Notes: generated by a model from the sequence alone, not told the origin. Positions 1-6,829 are shown, counted from the stretch's first letter. The stretch: DNA of 11,145 nt from JAWKWH01 sp041582695 (GCA_041582695.1 JBFIBB010000105.1:1-11145), one strand, 5' to 3'. Program-made: numbers and translations.

Positions 1-29
1 GGATAACATTGTTCAAATATGACGGTAAG

Positions 30-48
30 ACGTTCATAAATTGAACGT
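30..48. promoter_or_regulatory. 19-bp palindrome, possible operator upstream of the RidA gene
   Basis: The sequence ACGTTCA-TAAAT-TGAACGT has perfect 7-base arms around a 5-base AT centre. A further half-site GTTCA lies at 11-15. It is about 135 bases upstream of the RidA start codon and has no T-run, so it looks more like a protein-binding site than a terminator. The symmetry is directly visible; the operator role and the regulator are inference. It could equally belong to a gene left of the window. One frame is open from base 3 to a TGA at 42-44, which could be the last few codons of an upstream gene, but it is too short to call. Confidence 0.35.
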
Positions 49-184
49 ATTCGGCCCACTTGTGAGACGATAAGATGATTTCAGTATCGCGACGCGAACA
101 GAGTGAATGTTGCAATTGCTCGAGCATAGCGACATCAAAATCGGTGTCGCGCTGAGTGGCTGAATCAATAGAGCGGAGGCAAGG

Positions 185-568
185 ATGACTATACGTCGAT
201 ACGATTCGGGATCCACAGGCGCCGGTGGTAAACCCCTGCCCTTCGCTCGCGCTGTCGAAGCTGACGGCTGGCTGTTCGTTTCGGGTCAAGTCGCAATGGA
301 AGATGGCGAGATTATCGAAGGCGGCATCATCGCGCAGTCGCACAAGGCGATCCAGAACATGATCGATATTCTGCGCGAGGCCGGTTATGGTGTCGAACAT
401 ATCGTGCGCATCGGTGTGTGGCTCGACGATCCGCGCGATTTCTGGACCTTCAACAAGGTGTTCGCCGAATATTTCGGAGACAATCCACCCGCTCGCGCCT
501 GTGTCCAGGCGGCAATGATGGTTGATTGTAAGATCGAAATCGATTGCGTCGCCTACAAGGACGCATGA
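185..568 (+). CDS. RidA family (YjgF/YER057c/UK114) enamine/imine deaminase
   Basis: A 127-residue protein of the usual RidA length. Members are cytosolic trimers that hydrolyse reactive 2-aminoacrylate and related enamine/imine intermediates, made by PLP enzymes or amine oxidation, to 2-keto acids and ammonia. Visible family features are the N-terminal FVSGQVA strand (about residues 31-37), the PARACVQ segment with the substrate-carboxylate-binding arginine at R104, and KIEIDCVA near the C-terminus with E118 placed to pair with it. Having the Arg places it with the active (Rid-type) subgroups, although some Arg-containing homologues act on other substrates. The ATG at 185 is supported by GGAGG at 175-179 with a 5-base spacer. 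It is the only gene pointing right in this half of the window, and its last 16 bases overlap the end of the leftward flavoprotein gene. Linked RidA genes often accompany amine or D-amino-acid degradation, which fits the amidohydrolase at the far right. The exact substrate is unknown. Confidence 0.9.
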   Translation: MTIRRYDSGSTGAGGKPLPFARAVEADGWLFVSGQVAMEDGEIIEGGIIAQSHKAIQNMIDILREAGYGVEHIVRIGVWLDDPRDFWTFNKVFAEYFGDNPPARACVQAAMMVDCKIEIDCVAYKDA

Positions 569-2376
569 ACCACTTCCCTTGAGGGATGCAGCGCCGTCTC
601 TTCACCCCAGTAGACCGGTGTTGGCAGTCCCTCCATTCGTGCTTTGATCTGAAGGGCGACGACCAAGGAGTAATGGCGCGACAAATGCAGATTACCGCCG
701 TGGAACCACAAACCTGGCTGACTTGTCGGTTTCCACATGTTGCGCAACTCGCCTTCCCACGGGGCGGGATCACCTTCGATGCCGGAACCATATCCCCAGA
801 ATTTGCCGACCTTTTCGGCGACGTCTGCCGAAATCAAATGGGCGACCATCTCATCCAGCGATCCATAACCGGTTGCCTGTATGATGACGTCTGCTTCGAT
901 TTTCTCCCCGTCCGCCAGGACAATGCCGGTTTCATAGAAACCTGCGATTTCGTTGCCACTCTTGAGGCCGATCTGACCACCGATAATCAGTTCGCTTGCA
1001 CCGACGTCAATGTAGTATCCGGACGCGGTACGAAGCGCCTTCATCATCAATCCGGAGTCATCGACACCGAAATCCCAAAGAAAACCGGCTTCGGTAAGCC
1101 TCCGATAGAAGTCCGCGTCGGCCTCCTTGATTTGCTCGTAAATCGGCTTCTGGAACTGCGGCATCAGCCGGAATGGAATAGATGCGAAAAGCAGGTCCGC
1201 CCGATCCGTGCTCAGGCCTCGTTCGACTGCTTGCTCCGAATATAGGTCGGCGAAACCGTATCTCATCAGCGATTCGGATTTGACCACGATCGACGGCGAA
1301 CGCTGGATCATTGTAACATCGGCATCGTTTTCCCATAGATCGACGCAGACGTCGTGTGCGGAACTGCCCGAACCGATTACGACGCAGCGCTTGCCGCGGT
1401 ATGAGTCGCCGTCGCTATATTCACTGGTGTGCAGGATCTCGCCCTGGAAACGATCGGCTCCTGGAAAATCGACCATCTTGGCGAACCCATAAGCGCCGGT
1501 AGCCAACACCAGTTGATCGGGTTTCAGCACAATGTCACGGCCATCACGCGTGACCTTGACAGTCCATTTTCGGGTCTTGGGATCATAGCTCGCCCCAACG
1601 CATTCCGCCGACGTCCAATAGTCGAGTTCCATGATGCGAACATAGGCTTCCAGCCAATCGCCCATCTTGTCCTTGGGCGTGAAAACAGGCCAGTCGTCCG
1701 GAAAGGGCAAATACGGTAGATGATCGTACCAGACCGGATCGTGCAGAACGAGCGAGCGGTAGCGATTGCGCCAGGAATCGCCGGCCAGCCGATTTTTCTC
1801 GATAATGATCGTCGGAACGCCCAGCCGACGCAATCGCGCACCAAGCATGATGCCGCCCTGGCCGCCACCGACGATGACGCAATAGGGCTGCCGGGACGTC
1901 CCAAGAACTTTGAGCTCCTGTTCACGCCGCTCCAGCCATGTTGTCCTGTCTTTGCGGGCTCGATGTTCGACACCGAGTTCTCTCCGCCGCCCGGATTTTT
2001 CCTCGTGGCCCTTGAGTTCGGAGATGGTGGTAAGAATGGTCCAGCACTTTCCCTTCCTGAGGCGCAGGTAACCGCATCCGCGTGCCACCGAAGTTTCGAG
2101 AGTAAACCAGGCTTCGGTGATGTCGCCGTTTCGTCCGGCATCTCCATCGATGGAAAAGGATGTCGGATTTGTATTGGGCAAACAACTCGCAAGCATGGCC
2201 GCGATCTGGCGCTTTCCCTCCAGAGTTTTGACATTCCATGTGAACGTCAGCAAATCGCGCCAATAGCACTCCTCGTCGAAAAGTCCCTCTGCCGCCGCCA
2301 GATCGGCATTGTTCAGCGCGTCTGAAAAGTCTTTCAGCCATATCGACACGCTCTGCGTAGGCGAATGGTTGGGCAT
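553..2376 (-). CDS. FMO-like FAD/NAD(P)H monooxygenase with N-terminal NTF2-like domain
   Basis: A 607-residue flavoprotein. Residues about 8-125 look like an NTF2/SnoaL-like cone fold (tryptophan-rich, with the segment FDEECYWRDLLTFTW). The rest is a flavin-dependent monooxygenase core: an FAD dinucleotide motif GGGQGG at about 170-175, followed by an E-K pair closing the strand; the FMO/Baeyer-Villiger-type fingerprint FQGEILHTSEY at about 310-320; an NADPH-binding motif GSGSSA at about 335-340; and two ATG motifs (LVLATGAYG and IQATGYGS). Such enzymes activate O2 and hydroxylate N, S or C, or insert oxygen next to a carbonyl. The substrate is not predictable. The ATG at 2376 is preferred because AGGTG lies 6 bases upstream; an in-frame GTG at 2385 would add three residues. 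It is last in the leftward operon, 25 bases after the dehydrogenase stop, and its 3' end overlaps the RidA gene. Two-domain proteins of this kind are usually annotated only as NAD(P)/FAD-dependent oxidoreductases. Confidence 0.88.
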   Translation of the reverse strand: MPNHSPTQSVSIWLKDFSDALNNADLAAAEGLFDEECYWRDLLTFTWNVKTLEGKRQIAAMLASCLPNTNPTSFSIDGDAGRNGDITEAWFTLETSVARGCGYLRLRKGKCWTILTTISELKGHEEKSGRRRELGVEHRARKDRTTWLERREQELKVLGTSRQPYCVIVGGGQGGIMLGARLRRLGVPTIIIEKNRLAGDSWRNRYRSLVLHDPVWYDHLPYLPFPDDWPVFTPKDKMGDWLEAYVRIMELDYWTSAECVGASYDPKTRKWTVKVTRDGRDIVLKPDQLVLATGAYGFAKMVDFPGADRFQGEILHTSEYSDGDSYRGKRCVVIGSGSSAHDVCVDLWENDADVTMIQRSPSIVVKSESLMRYGFADLYSEQAVERGLSTDRADLLFASIPFRLMPQFQKPIYEQIKEADADFYRRLTEAGFLWDFGVDDSGLMMKALRTASGYYIDVGASELIIGGQIGLKSGNEIAGFYETGIVLADGEKIEADVIIQATGYGSLDEMVAHLISADVAEKVGKFWGYGSGIEGDPAPWEGELRNMWKPTSQPGLWFHGGNLHLSRHYSLVVALQIKARMEGLPTPVYWGEETALHPSREVVHASL

Positions 2377-2401
2377 GTAATACACCTGGAAAATGTCGCG
2401 C

Positions 2402-3493
2402 TTAATTCAGGAGAATTGCTTGTTCCTTTTCAATGCTCTCTTCGGCCGCAAGCACAATGCGCAGGCTGTTTACCGCCGCATCCATCGATTCAGACAAATC
2501 GATATCCTCGCGAATGGCCTTCAGAAAATATGCCTGTTCCCTGTCACAGAGTTCCTGATGGTCAGGTTCGTCGGCCATGCCAAGGAGTTCGTCCGGTTTG
2601 GCGAAGTTCTTATCCGCATCGACAGCGGCATGGTGGATTTTGATTGCATTGGTCTTCGTGTGCTGATCGATGTCTGCCGAATCCGAAACGCCGCCATCCT
2701 TGTCGCTTGCCTGTCCGTCCTGCGGCACCACAATCGACACGGCACCTTTTGGTCCGACTACGTCTTTCACGAAGAAGGCTATCTCGCTCATCATCGGACC
2801 CCAGCCCGCCTCATACCAACCGACCGATCCGTCATCGAAAGTGACGTGAAGATGTCCATAGTTCTGCTTGGCAGCGTCGTCCCAGAGCTTGGCGCCAATG
2901 CCGTGCACCCTAACCGGTTTGGCGCCGGTTAGCTGGCACATCACATCGACGTAATGAACGCCGCAATCGACGATCGGGATCAGGGAGTCGATTAAATTCT
3001 TGTGCCAGGCCCACGCGGGACCACTACTCTGCTGATTGAGATTGAGCCGCATGACCAGAGGCTTGCCCAGTGTCTTGCCGACCTCAATGAACTTCATCCA
3101 AGAAGGGTGCACGCGCAGAATGTAACCGAGCACGAGCTTTCGATTGGCTGATCTTGCCGCGGCCACCACCTTCTCCGCATCGACGATGTTCGTTGCGATG
3201 GGCTTTTCCATGAATACGTGGCAACCCGCCTCGAACGCTTTCAACGCATAATCGGCATGCGTATTCGGCCAAGTGTTGATCGAAACGGCATCCGGCCTGG
3301 TTTCGGCAAGCGCCTGTTCGTAGTCCTCGAACAACGGATAGCCGGCAAGATGGTCGGGAATATTCTTGCGGCTCTTGATGGTCCGGCTCATCAGGCCGAC
3401 GATCTCGAAACCGTCCATCTTGTGATAGGCATTGGCATGGGAAGTACCCATGTTGCCCAGCCCAACGACCAGTATCCTGACTTTGTCGGCCAT
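2402..3493 (-). CDS. Gfo/Idh/MocA family NAD(P)-dependent oxidoreductase
   Basis: A 363-residue protein, normal length for this family of sugar and inositol dehydrogenases. The N-terminal Rossmann domain carries GLGNMG at residues 11-16. The family EKP signature is at 96-98 (FMEKPIAT), and the catalytic-type aspartate and histidine are seen in DCGVHYVD (D176, H180). The C-terminal half has the expected alpha/beta fold, and the protein ends in an acidic helix. Members oxidise or reduce a hydroxyl or keto group on sugars, cyclitols, amino sugars or related ring compounds; the substrate here is unknown. The ATG at 3493 is chosen because GGAGG stands 5 bases upstream. The reading frame stays open to 3592 with other possible starts, but that stretch contains a strong hairpin and does not look like protein. 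It lies 138 bases downstream of the binding-protein gene and just before the flavoprotein gene, so it is probably co-transcribed with both. Confidence 0.92.
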   Translation of the reverse strand: MADKVRILVVGLGNMGTSHANAYHKMDGFEIVGLMSRTIKSRKNIPDHLAGYPLFEDYEQALAETRPDAVSINTWPNTHADYALKAFEAGCHVFMEKPIATNIVDAEKVVAAARSANRKLVLGYILRVHPSWMKFIEVGKTLGKPLVMRLNLNQQSSGPAWAWHKNLIDSLIPIVDCGVHYVDVMCQLTGAKPVRVHGIGAKLWDDAAKQNYGHLHVTFDDGSVGWYEAGWGPMMSEIAFFVKDVVGPKGAVSIVVPQDGQASDKDGGVSDSADIDQHTKTNAIKIHHAAVDADKNFAKPDELLGMADEPDHQELCDREQAYFLKAIREDIDLSESMDAAVNSLRIVLAAEESIEKEQAILLN

Positions 3494-3591
3494 CATCACC
3501 TCCATCCAAAATTGTTCCTGCTGACGGCACGGCGACAATGGTTGGCCGTCGGATTGCGATCGACCAACTTCGTCGGTTGTTACGCGCCGCA

Positions 3592-3615
3592 ACCCGGACG
3601 CCGCAGCGCCCGGGT
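3592..3615 (-). promoter_or_regulatory. Strong RNA hairpin between binding-protein and dehydrogenase genes
   Basis: In the leftward transcript, 10-base arms (ACCCGGGCGC and GCGTCCGGGT, one G-U pair) close a TGCG tetraloop, 16 bases after the binding-protein stop codon. No T-tract follows, so it is not a standard intrinsic terminator. Similar hairpins after periplasmic binding-protein genes often protect the upstream mRNA end from exonucleases, which keeps that protein more abundant than the rest of the operon. The hairpin is seen in the sequence; its role is inferred. Confidence 0.55.
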
Positions 3616-3631
3616 CTATCGCGACTGTCGC

Positions 3632-4807
3632 CTAGCGGACCGCGTTGGCAAAGAACCGCTTGTTGATGGCGTCGATGTCAACAGCAGCCATTTCCGCCGA
3701 TAGCGAATAGCCATCCGCATCTGCCTTCACTTTCGCCTTATCGAAATCGTTCGCCGGACCGATGAATTCATTGGTGATGGCCTTGTCGATATCGACCGGT
3801 TTGGTGATCTGTCCGATTTCGGAGATCGTCTTGAAGAACAGATTCCAGCGTTCGAGATCGTGCCATCCCCAGCCTTCGCGTTTCGACATGTCTCCCCGGA
3901 AAACGTTAGCCAACTGCATCATCGACTCAGTGCCGAGCTCCAGACCAAGGTTTTCCTTGACGATCGGGAACTGCTTGAACACGATCTCGGTTGCGGCGCG
4001 AGGGTTATTGTGTCCGAACTCGAGCCCCATCGCCCAACCTCTCAGATAGGCTTCGAGGAACTTGTGGCGTTCCGGATCTTCCACGTCGGCGCGTCGGACG
4101 ACGAACACGTTGGCCGGGAAGTTGGAGTGATCGACACCAAGCCAATACTCCAGGTCGAGCCCCTTGCCTTCCCAGTCCGCCCGCAGTCCTTCCCACGCCA
4201 GCGCGGCATCGCCCTGGCCTGAGGCCAGCAATGTACCCCATTGCGGCCAGCCGCCCTCGACATAGTTGATCTTTTTCGGATCGACGCCGGCGGCGGCGAA
4301 CATCGGATCGGTGATCGCCGACCAGGCGGCGCTTCCAAGGAGGACGGTCTTGCCTTCAAGCTCCTTGAGGTCGGTAACGCCCTCGCCTGGACGAAAGGCG
4401 AAATCGAACACATCGACCGCACCCATGTTGAAAACGGATATCAGGTCCATGTCGTTCTCGAGCGCAAACGAGAATACGCCCGGCGACGGAAAGCCCATGT
4501 CTGCCTGCCCGACAGCCACGAACTTGACGGTGGCCGTGCCATCAGACGGACCCGGCTCCATTTTCGTGTCCAGGTCGCCGAAATAGCCGAGTTCCTTTCC
4601 GACCCAATAGGGATAATCGTCGAGCACCTCGAGAGTGCCGCGTGGGGAAATCCAGGTGAAGGTTTCCGCCGCGTTCGCGGGTTTGGACAGCAGGCTCGCC
4701 CCTCCCAGCGTGGTAACCACGACTGCACCGGAACCGGTGACCTGAAGGAACTTCCTGCGACTGACGCGCGAAAGCCCGCTCGTATTGATTTTCGCATTCT
4801 TGGACAT
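3632..4807 (-). CDS. ABC transporter substrate-binding protein (SsuA/TauA/NMT1-like), Tat-exported
   Basis: A 391-residue periplasmic binding protein. The N-terminus carries a twin-arginine signal, SRRKFLQ at residues 16-22, then a hydrophobic stretch, with a likely cleavage site after ANA at residue 46. There is no lipobox cysteine. The mature protein resembles the SsuA/TauA/THI5 (NMT1) group: a domain beginning with a YWVGKELGYFGD segment, the GQADMGFPSPGV segment typical of the ligand cleft, and LKELEGKTV before the second lobe. This group binds small compounds such as sulfonates, taurine, nitrate or pyrimidines, so the ligand is likely a small nitrogen- or sulfur-bearing molecule, but it cannot be named. 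The ATG at 4807 has an excellent ribosome site (AAAGGAGG, 5 bases upstream), better than the ATG at 4834 that would add nine residues. It is the third gene of the leftward operon, after its permease and ATPase. Confidence 0.93.
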   Translation of the reverse strand: MSKNAKINTSGLSRVSRRKFLQVTGSGAVVVTTLGGASLLSKPANAAETFTWISPRGTLEVLDDYPYWVGKELGYFGDLDTKMEPGPSDGTATVKFVAVGQADMGFPSPGVFSFALENDMDLISVFNMGAVDVFDFAFRPGEGVTDLKELEGKTVLLGSAAWSAITDPMFAAAGVDPKKINYVEGGWPQWGTLLASGQGDAALAWEGLRADWEGKGLDLEYWLGVDHSNFPANVFVVRRADVEDPERHKFLEAYLRGWAMGLEFGHNNPRAATEIVFKQFPIVKENLGLELGTESMMQLANVFRGDMSKREGWGWHDLERWNLFFKTISEIGQITKPVDIDKAITNEFIGPANDFDKAKVKADADGYSLSAEMAAVDIDAINKRFFANAVR

Positions 4808-4820
4808 GTTACCTCCTTTG

Positions 4821-4854
4821 TTCCGGCCGATCATTGGTTGTTCTGGTGCCGGAA
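4821..4854 (-). promoter_or_regulatory. Inverted repeat in the leader of the binding-protein gene
   Basis: Perfect 7-base arms TTCCGGC and GCCGGAA are separated by 20 bases, in the 91-base gap between the permease and binding-protein genes. In the leftward transcript the hairpin ends right before the AAAGGAGG ribosome site and leaves it free. It could protect the 5' end of a processed binding-protein mRNA, or be a protein-binding site. There is no T-run, so termination is unlikely. The long loop makes the fold only moderately convincing. Confidence 0.35.
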
Positions 4855-4898
4855 TTGTTGTGCCAGTCGATCGTAGCCGTGTTTGAGTGTCTCCGTTG

Positions 4899-5753
4899 CT
4901 ACGCCTCCCAGCTGGCCCACTTCTTCCCGACCAGGAAGAAAAAAACGTAGATCAGAATTCCCAGTATAGACAGAATGAGGATGACCGCGAAAAACTGCGG
5001 CATTTTCAAAGTGGCGGAGAAGGTTGTCAGGCGATTTCCCAATCCGAAACCACCGCCGACCATTTCGGCTCCGACAGCCGTAAGCAGGCCGAAAATCGCG
5101 CCGATCATCAATCCCACGATGATCATCGGCAAAGCCATGGGAATACGGATTTTGAGAAATATCTGGAAAGTCGATGCGCCGAACGAACGTGCAAGCGCAA
5201 TCTTTGCCAAATCGACCCGGCGAAACCCGGTTGCGGCATTGATCATTACCATCGGTCCCGACGCTAGCGCGACCGCAATGATGCGTGGTTCGTAGCCAAA
5301 GCCAAAACGCAGGATCAACAGAGGGACCAACGCCAGCATCGGTGTTGTGACCAGCATCAGTATGTAAGGAGCAACAATTTTCTCGGCAAATGGGAACTGC
5401 GTGATAATTGCCGCCAGGATTAGTCCTATTGACGCGCCGATCGCGTAACCGGAAAACAACTCTATCAGCGTGTGAATCAAATGTGGACCGATGAACTCGA
5501 AATCGGTATACAGCGCCGCCACGATCGCGCTGGGCGGCGGCATGATGTATTGGGGGATTTCGTATGCGCGCACGGCGATTTCCGCCCCGCCGACAATAAC
5601 CACTGCAACCAGAATTATCGCCGCGACCTCGCCGAAAGAGCGTATCCCGGGGCCTGAGGCGAAGGCCGAGAGATTGGTTAAGCCCACGGACTGATCAACT
5701 GCCGCTTTTCTCCCGAATTCCGGGATTTTATCGCCAAGCTCCCTGTCGACCAT
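4899..5753 (-). CDS. ABC transporter permease (SsuC/TauC-like)
   Basis: A 284-residue inner-membrane permease of the BPD_transp_1 family, standard size for taurine/sulfonate/nitrate-type importers. Six hydrophobic segments can be drawn at about residues 43-61, 92-117, 128-150, 156-176, 208-229 and 254-275. The cytoplasmic EAA-like loop that docks on the ATPase is at about 185-209 (ARSFGAS followed by KIRIPMALP), with the expected glycine at 192. The ATG at 5753 is chosen because AAAGGAAG lies about 8 bases upstream, just after the ATPase stop. The reading frame is open for another 86 residues upstream, but that part only reads the ATPase gene out of frame. It starts 25 bases downstream of the ATPase gene and should form the transport channel with it. 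The 91-base gap before the binding-protein gene contains an inverted repeat. Confidence 0.93.
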   Translation of the reverse strand: MVDRELGDKIPEFGRKAAVDQSVGLTNLSAFASGPGIRSFGEVAAIILVAVVIVGGAEIAVRAYEIPQYIMPPPSAIVAALYTDFEFIGPHLIHTLIELFSGYAIGASIGLILAAIITQFPFAEKIVAPYILMLVTTPMLALVPLLILRFGFGYEPRIIAVALASGPMVMINAATGFRRVDLAKIALARSFGASTFQIFLKIRIPMALPMIIVGLMIGAIFGLLTAVGAEMVGGGFGLGNRLTTFSATLKMPQFFAVILILSILGILIYVFFFLVGKKWASWEA

Positions 5754-5778
5754 CCGACGTACTTCCTTTCTGCTCGCT

Positions 5779-6684
5779 CTATTGGGCCTCAGCAGGCAAC
5801 TGATTGCTGGTTCGTGACGGTTCGTGCTCGATCTCAGCCTTGATCTCGTTGACGAGATCAAAAACCTCTTTGGTGGCCAGTAAATCCAGAGTTCGTGGAC
5901 GCGGAAATTCGATATTGAAGATCTTGGCAATGCGGCCTGGCCGCGATGACATGACGAATACCCGATCGGACAGGAATACCGCCTCAGTGATGTTGTGGGT
6001 AATGAAAACAATCGTCTTGCGGGTTTCCAGCCAGATTTCTTCGACCAGCAGGTTCATTTCGTCTCGGGTGAATGCGTCGAGAGCGCCAAAGGGCTCATCC
6101 ATCAACAGCAGGGAGGGATTGAACGAGAGTGCGCGCACGATTGCCGCACGCTGCTGCATGCCTCCCGACAGCTCTCTCGGAAACTTGTTACCGAACCCGG
6201 TCAAGCCGACGCGATCAATCAGGTGGTCGATATGCTTCCGGTCCGGACTCTGGCGCTTGATCTCGAAGGGGAATTCGATGTTCTTGTCGAGATTGCGCCA
6301 AGGCAGCAGGTTGGCTTCCTGAAACACCATCCCGATTTGCGGATGCGGTCCGGTGACCGGTTCTCCGTCGAGAATTACCTCCCCGCCGGTCAGACTGTGC
6401 AATCCGGCAATCGACCATAGAAGCGTGGTCTTGCCGCATCCGGAAGGACCCACCACGCACGCGAATTCCCCATCGCGAACTCGCATCGAAACATTGTCGA
6501 GCGCATGCAGCGGACCGGATTTCGTGTCGTAATATTTGGTGGCGCCATTGACCGCCAGTTTGGTGCGATCCTGTTTCGACATCAAAACCCGCCCGTCATC
6601 GATCGGGCTCGCGGCATACGCACTCTGCGCACGTCTGCGGAATTCTTCGCTTGAAAGACCTTCGTGACCCACATGCTCTGCCAT
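5779..6684 (-). CDS. ABC transporter ATP-binding protein (SsuB/TauB-like)
   Basis: A 301-residue ATPase that powers the importer from the cytoplasmic side. All the diagnostic motifs are present: Walker A GPSGCGKT at 79-86, Q-loop FQEANLLPW at about 121-129, signature LSGGMQQR at 172-179, Walker B LLLMDEP at 192-198 followed by the D-loop, and the switch histidine H230 (FITHN). The pattern fits the nitrate/sulfonate/taurine importer class. Starting at 6684 gives about 34 extra N-terminal residues compared with typical relatives. An ATG at 6582 (residue 35, MSKQDR) would give a normal 267-residue protein, and neither start has a strong ribosome site. If the predicted promoter at 6698-6725 is right, the 6684 start would leave a leader of only about 7 bases, which favours the downstream start or a leaderless message. 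It is first in the leftward operon. Confidence 0.92.
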   Translation of the reverse strand: MAEHVGHEGLSSEEFRRRAQSAYAASPIDDGRVLMSKQDRTKLAVNGATKYYDTKSGPLHALDNVSMRVRDGEFACVVGPSGCGKTTLLWSIAGLHSLTGGEVILDGEPVTGPHPQIGMVFQEANLLPWRNLDKNIEFPFEIKRQSPDRKHIDHLIDRVGLTGFGNKFPRELSGGMQQRAAIVRALSFNPSLLLMDEPFGALDAFTRDEMNLLVEEIWLETRKTIVFITHNITEAVFLSDRVFVMSSRPGRIAKIFNIEFPRPRTLDLLATKEVFDLVNEIKAEIEHEPSRTSNQLPAEAQ

Positions 6685-6694
6685 CCAGTTGTAG

Positions 6695-6713
6695 GTAAGT
6701 ATCTTACATTTTC
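6695..6713. promoter_or_regulatory. Candidate operator copy 1 (over the leftward promoter)
   Basis: The sequence GTAAGTATCTTACATTTTC contains a perfect palindrome GTAAG-TAT-CTTAC at 6695-6707. It matches 16 of 19 bases with a second copy 81 bases to the right. It covers the predicted -10 of the leftward promoter, so a bound regulator would block the ABC transporter operon. The RpiR-family protein encoded in the rightward operon is the natural candidate, by inference only. Confidence 0.5.
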
Positions 6714-6725
6714 ACGGAAAAGCAA
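6698..6725 (-). promoter_or_regulatory. Possible sigma-70-type promoter for the leftward ABC operon
   Basis: Read on the minus strand, TTGCTT (6725-6720) is followed after 16 bases by GATACT (6703-6698). These match the -35 and -10 consensus at 3 and 4 of 6 positions, so the evidence is modest. The support is position: it is the AT-rich divergent region directly upstream of the first leftward gene, and the -10 is embedded in the palindromic repeat. Confidence 0.3.
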
Positions 6726-6774
6726 TCATTTTCGTGCTATTCTGCCGCATTTTCGCTCAGATAACTATTCTGTA

Positions 6775-6803
6775 TTTAAGTTTCTTACATTCTCTGGTAG
6801 AAT
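6775..6803 (+). promoter_or_regulatory. Possible sigma-70-type promoter for the rightward operon
   Basis: TAGAAT at 6798-6803 matches the -10 consensus at 5 of 6 positions. A weak -35, TTTAAG, sits at 6775-6780 with an ideal 17-base spacer. A transcript would begin near 6810, leaving about 20 bases before the TTG start at 6830, which fits that start and rules out an upstream ATG at 6734. The -35 and spacer lie inside the second repeat copy, a good place for a repressor. It is predicted from pattern only. Confidence 0.4.
6776..6794. promoter_or_regulatory. Candidate operator copy 2 (over the rightward promoter)
   Basis: The sequence TTAAGTTTCTTACATTCTC differs from copy 1 at only three positions and keeps a TAAG-TTT-CTTA core. 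It overlaps the -35 element and spacer of the predicted rightward promoter. Together with copy 1 it suggests that one regulator controls both divergent operons. The similarity is directly visible; the function is inferred. Confidence 0.5.
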
Positions 6804-6829
6804 TCCACAGACGGTCCAGGGAGAGTTTG

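Noticed and set aside
34..216. Minus-strand 60-codon open frame across the RidA leader
   Set aside because: It has no recognisable protein pattern and no ribosome site, and it overlaps the RidA start.
575..586. Bidirectional terminator between the RidA and flavoprotein genes
   Set aside because: The repeat TCCCT-TG-AGGGA would leave a stem of only about four pairs and has no T-tract on either side.
586..1245. Plus-strand 219-codon open frame, and a similar one at 1720-2325
   Set aside because: Both lie antisense to the flavoprotein gene, whose motifs are intact from end to end. The antisense products show no domain pattern.
3494..3592. N-terminal extension of the Gfo/Idh/MocA protein from an ATG at 3592
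   Set aside because: The frame is open, but it begins within the hairpin, lacks family resemblance, and the ATG at 3493 has a strong ribosome site.
5754..6011. 86-residue extension of the permease from an ATG at 6011
   Set aside because: It overlaps the C-terminal coding part of the ATPase gene out of frame, and a ribosome site directly precedes the ATG at 5753.
6734..6829. ATG at 6734 as the start of the TIM-barrel gene
   Set aside because: It would sit upstream of the predicted promoter and encode an AT-rich hydrophobic stretch unlike the rest. The TTG at 6830 has a well-spaced ribosome site.
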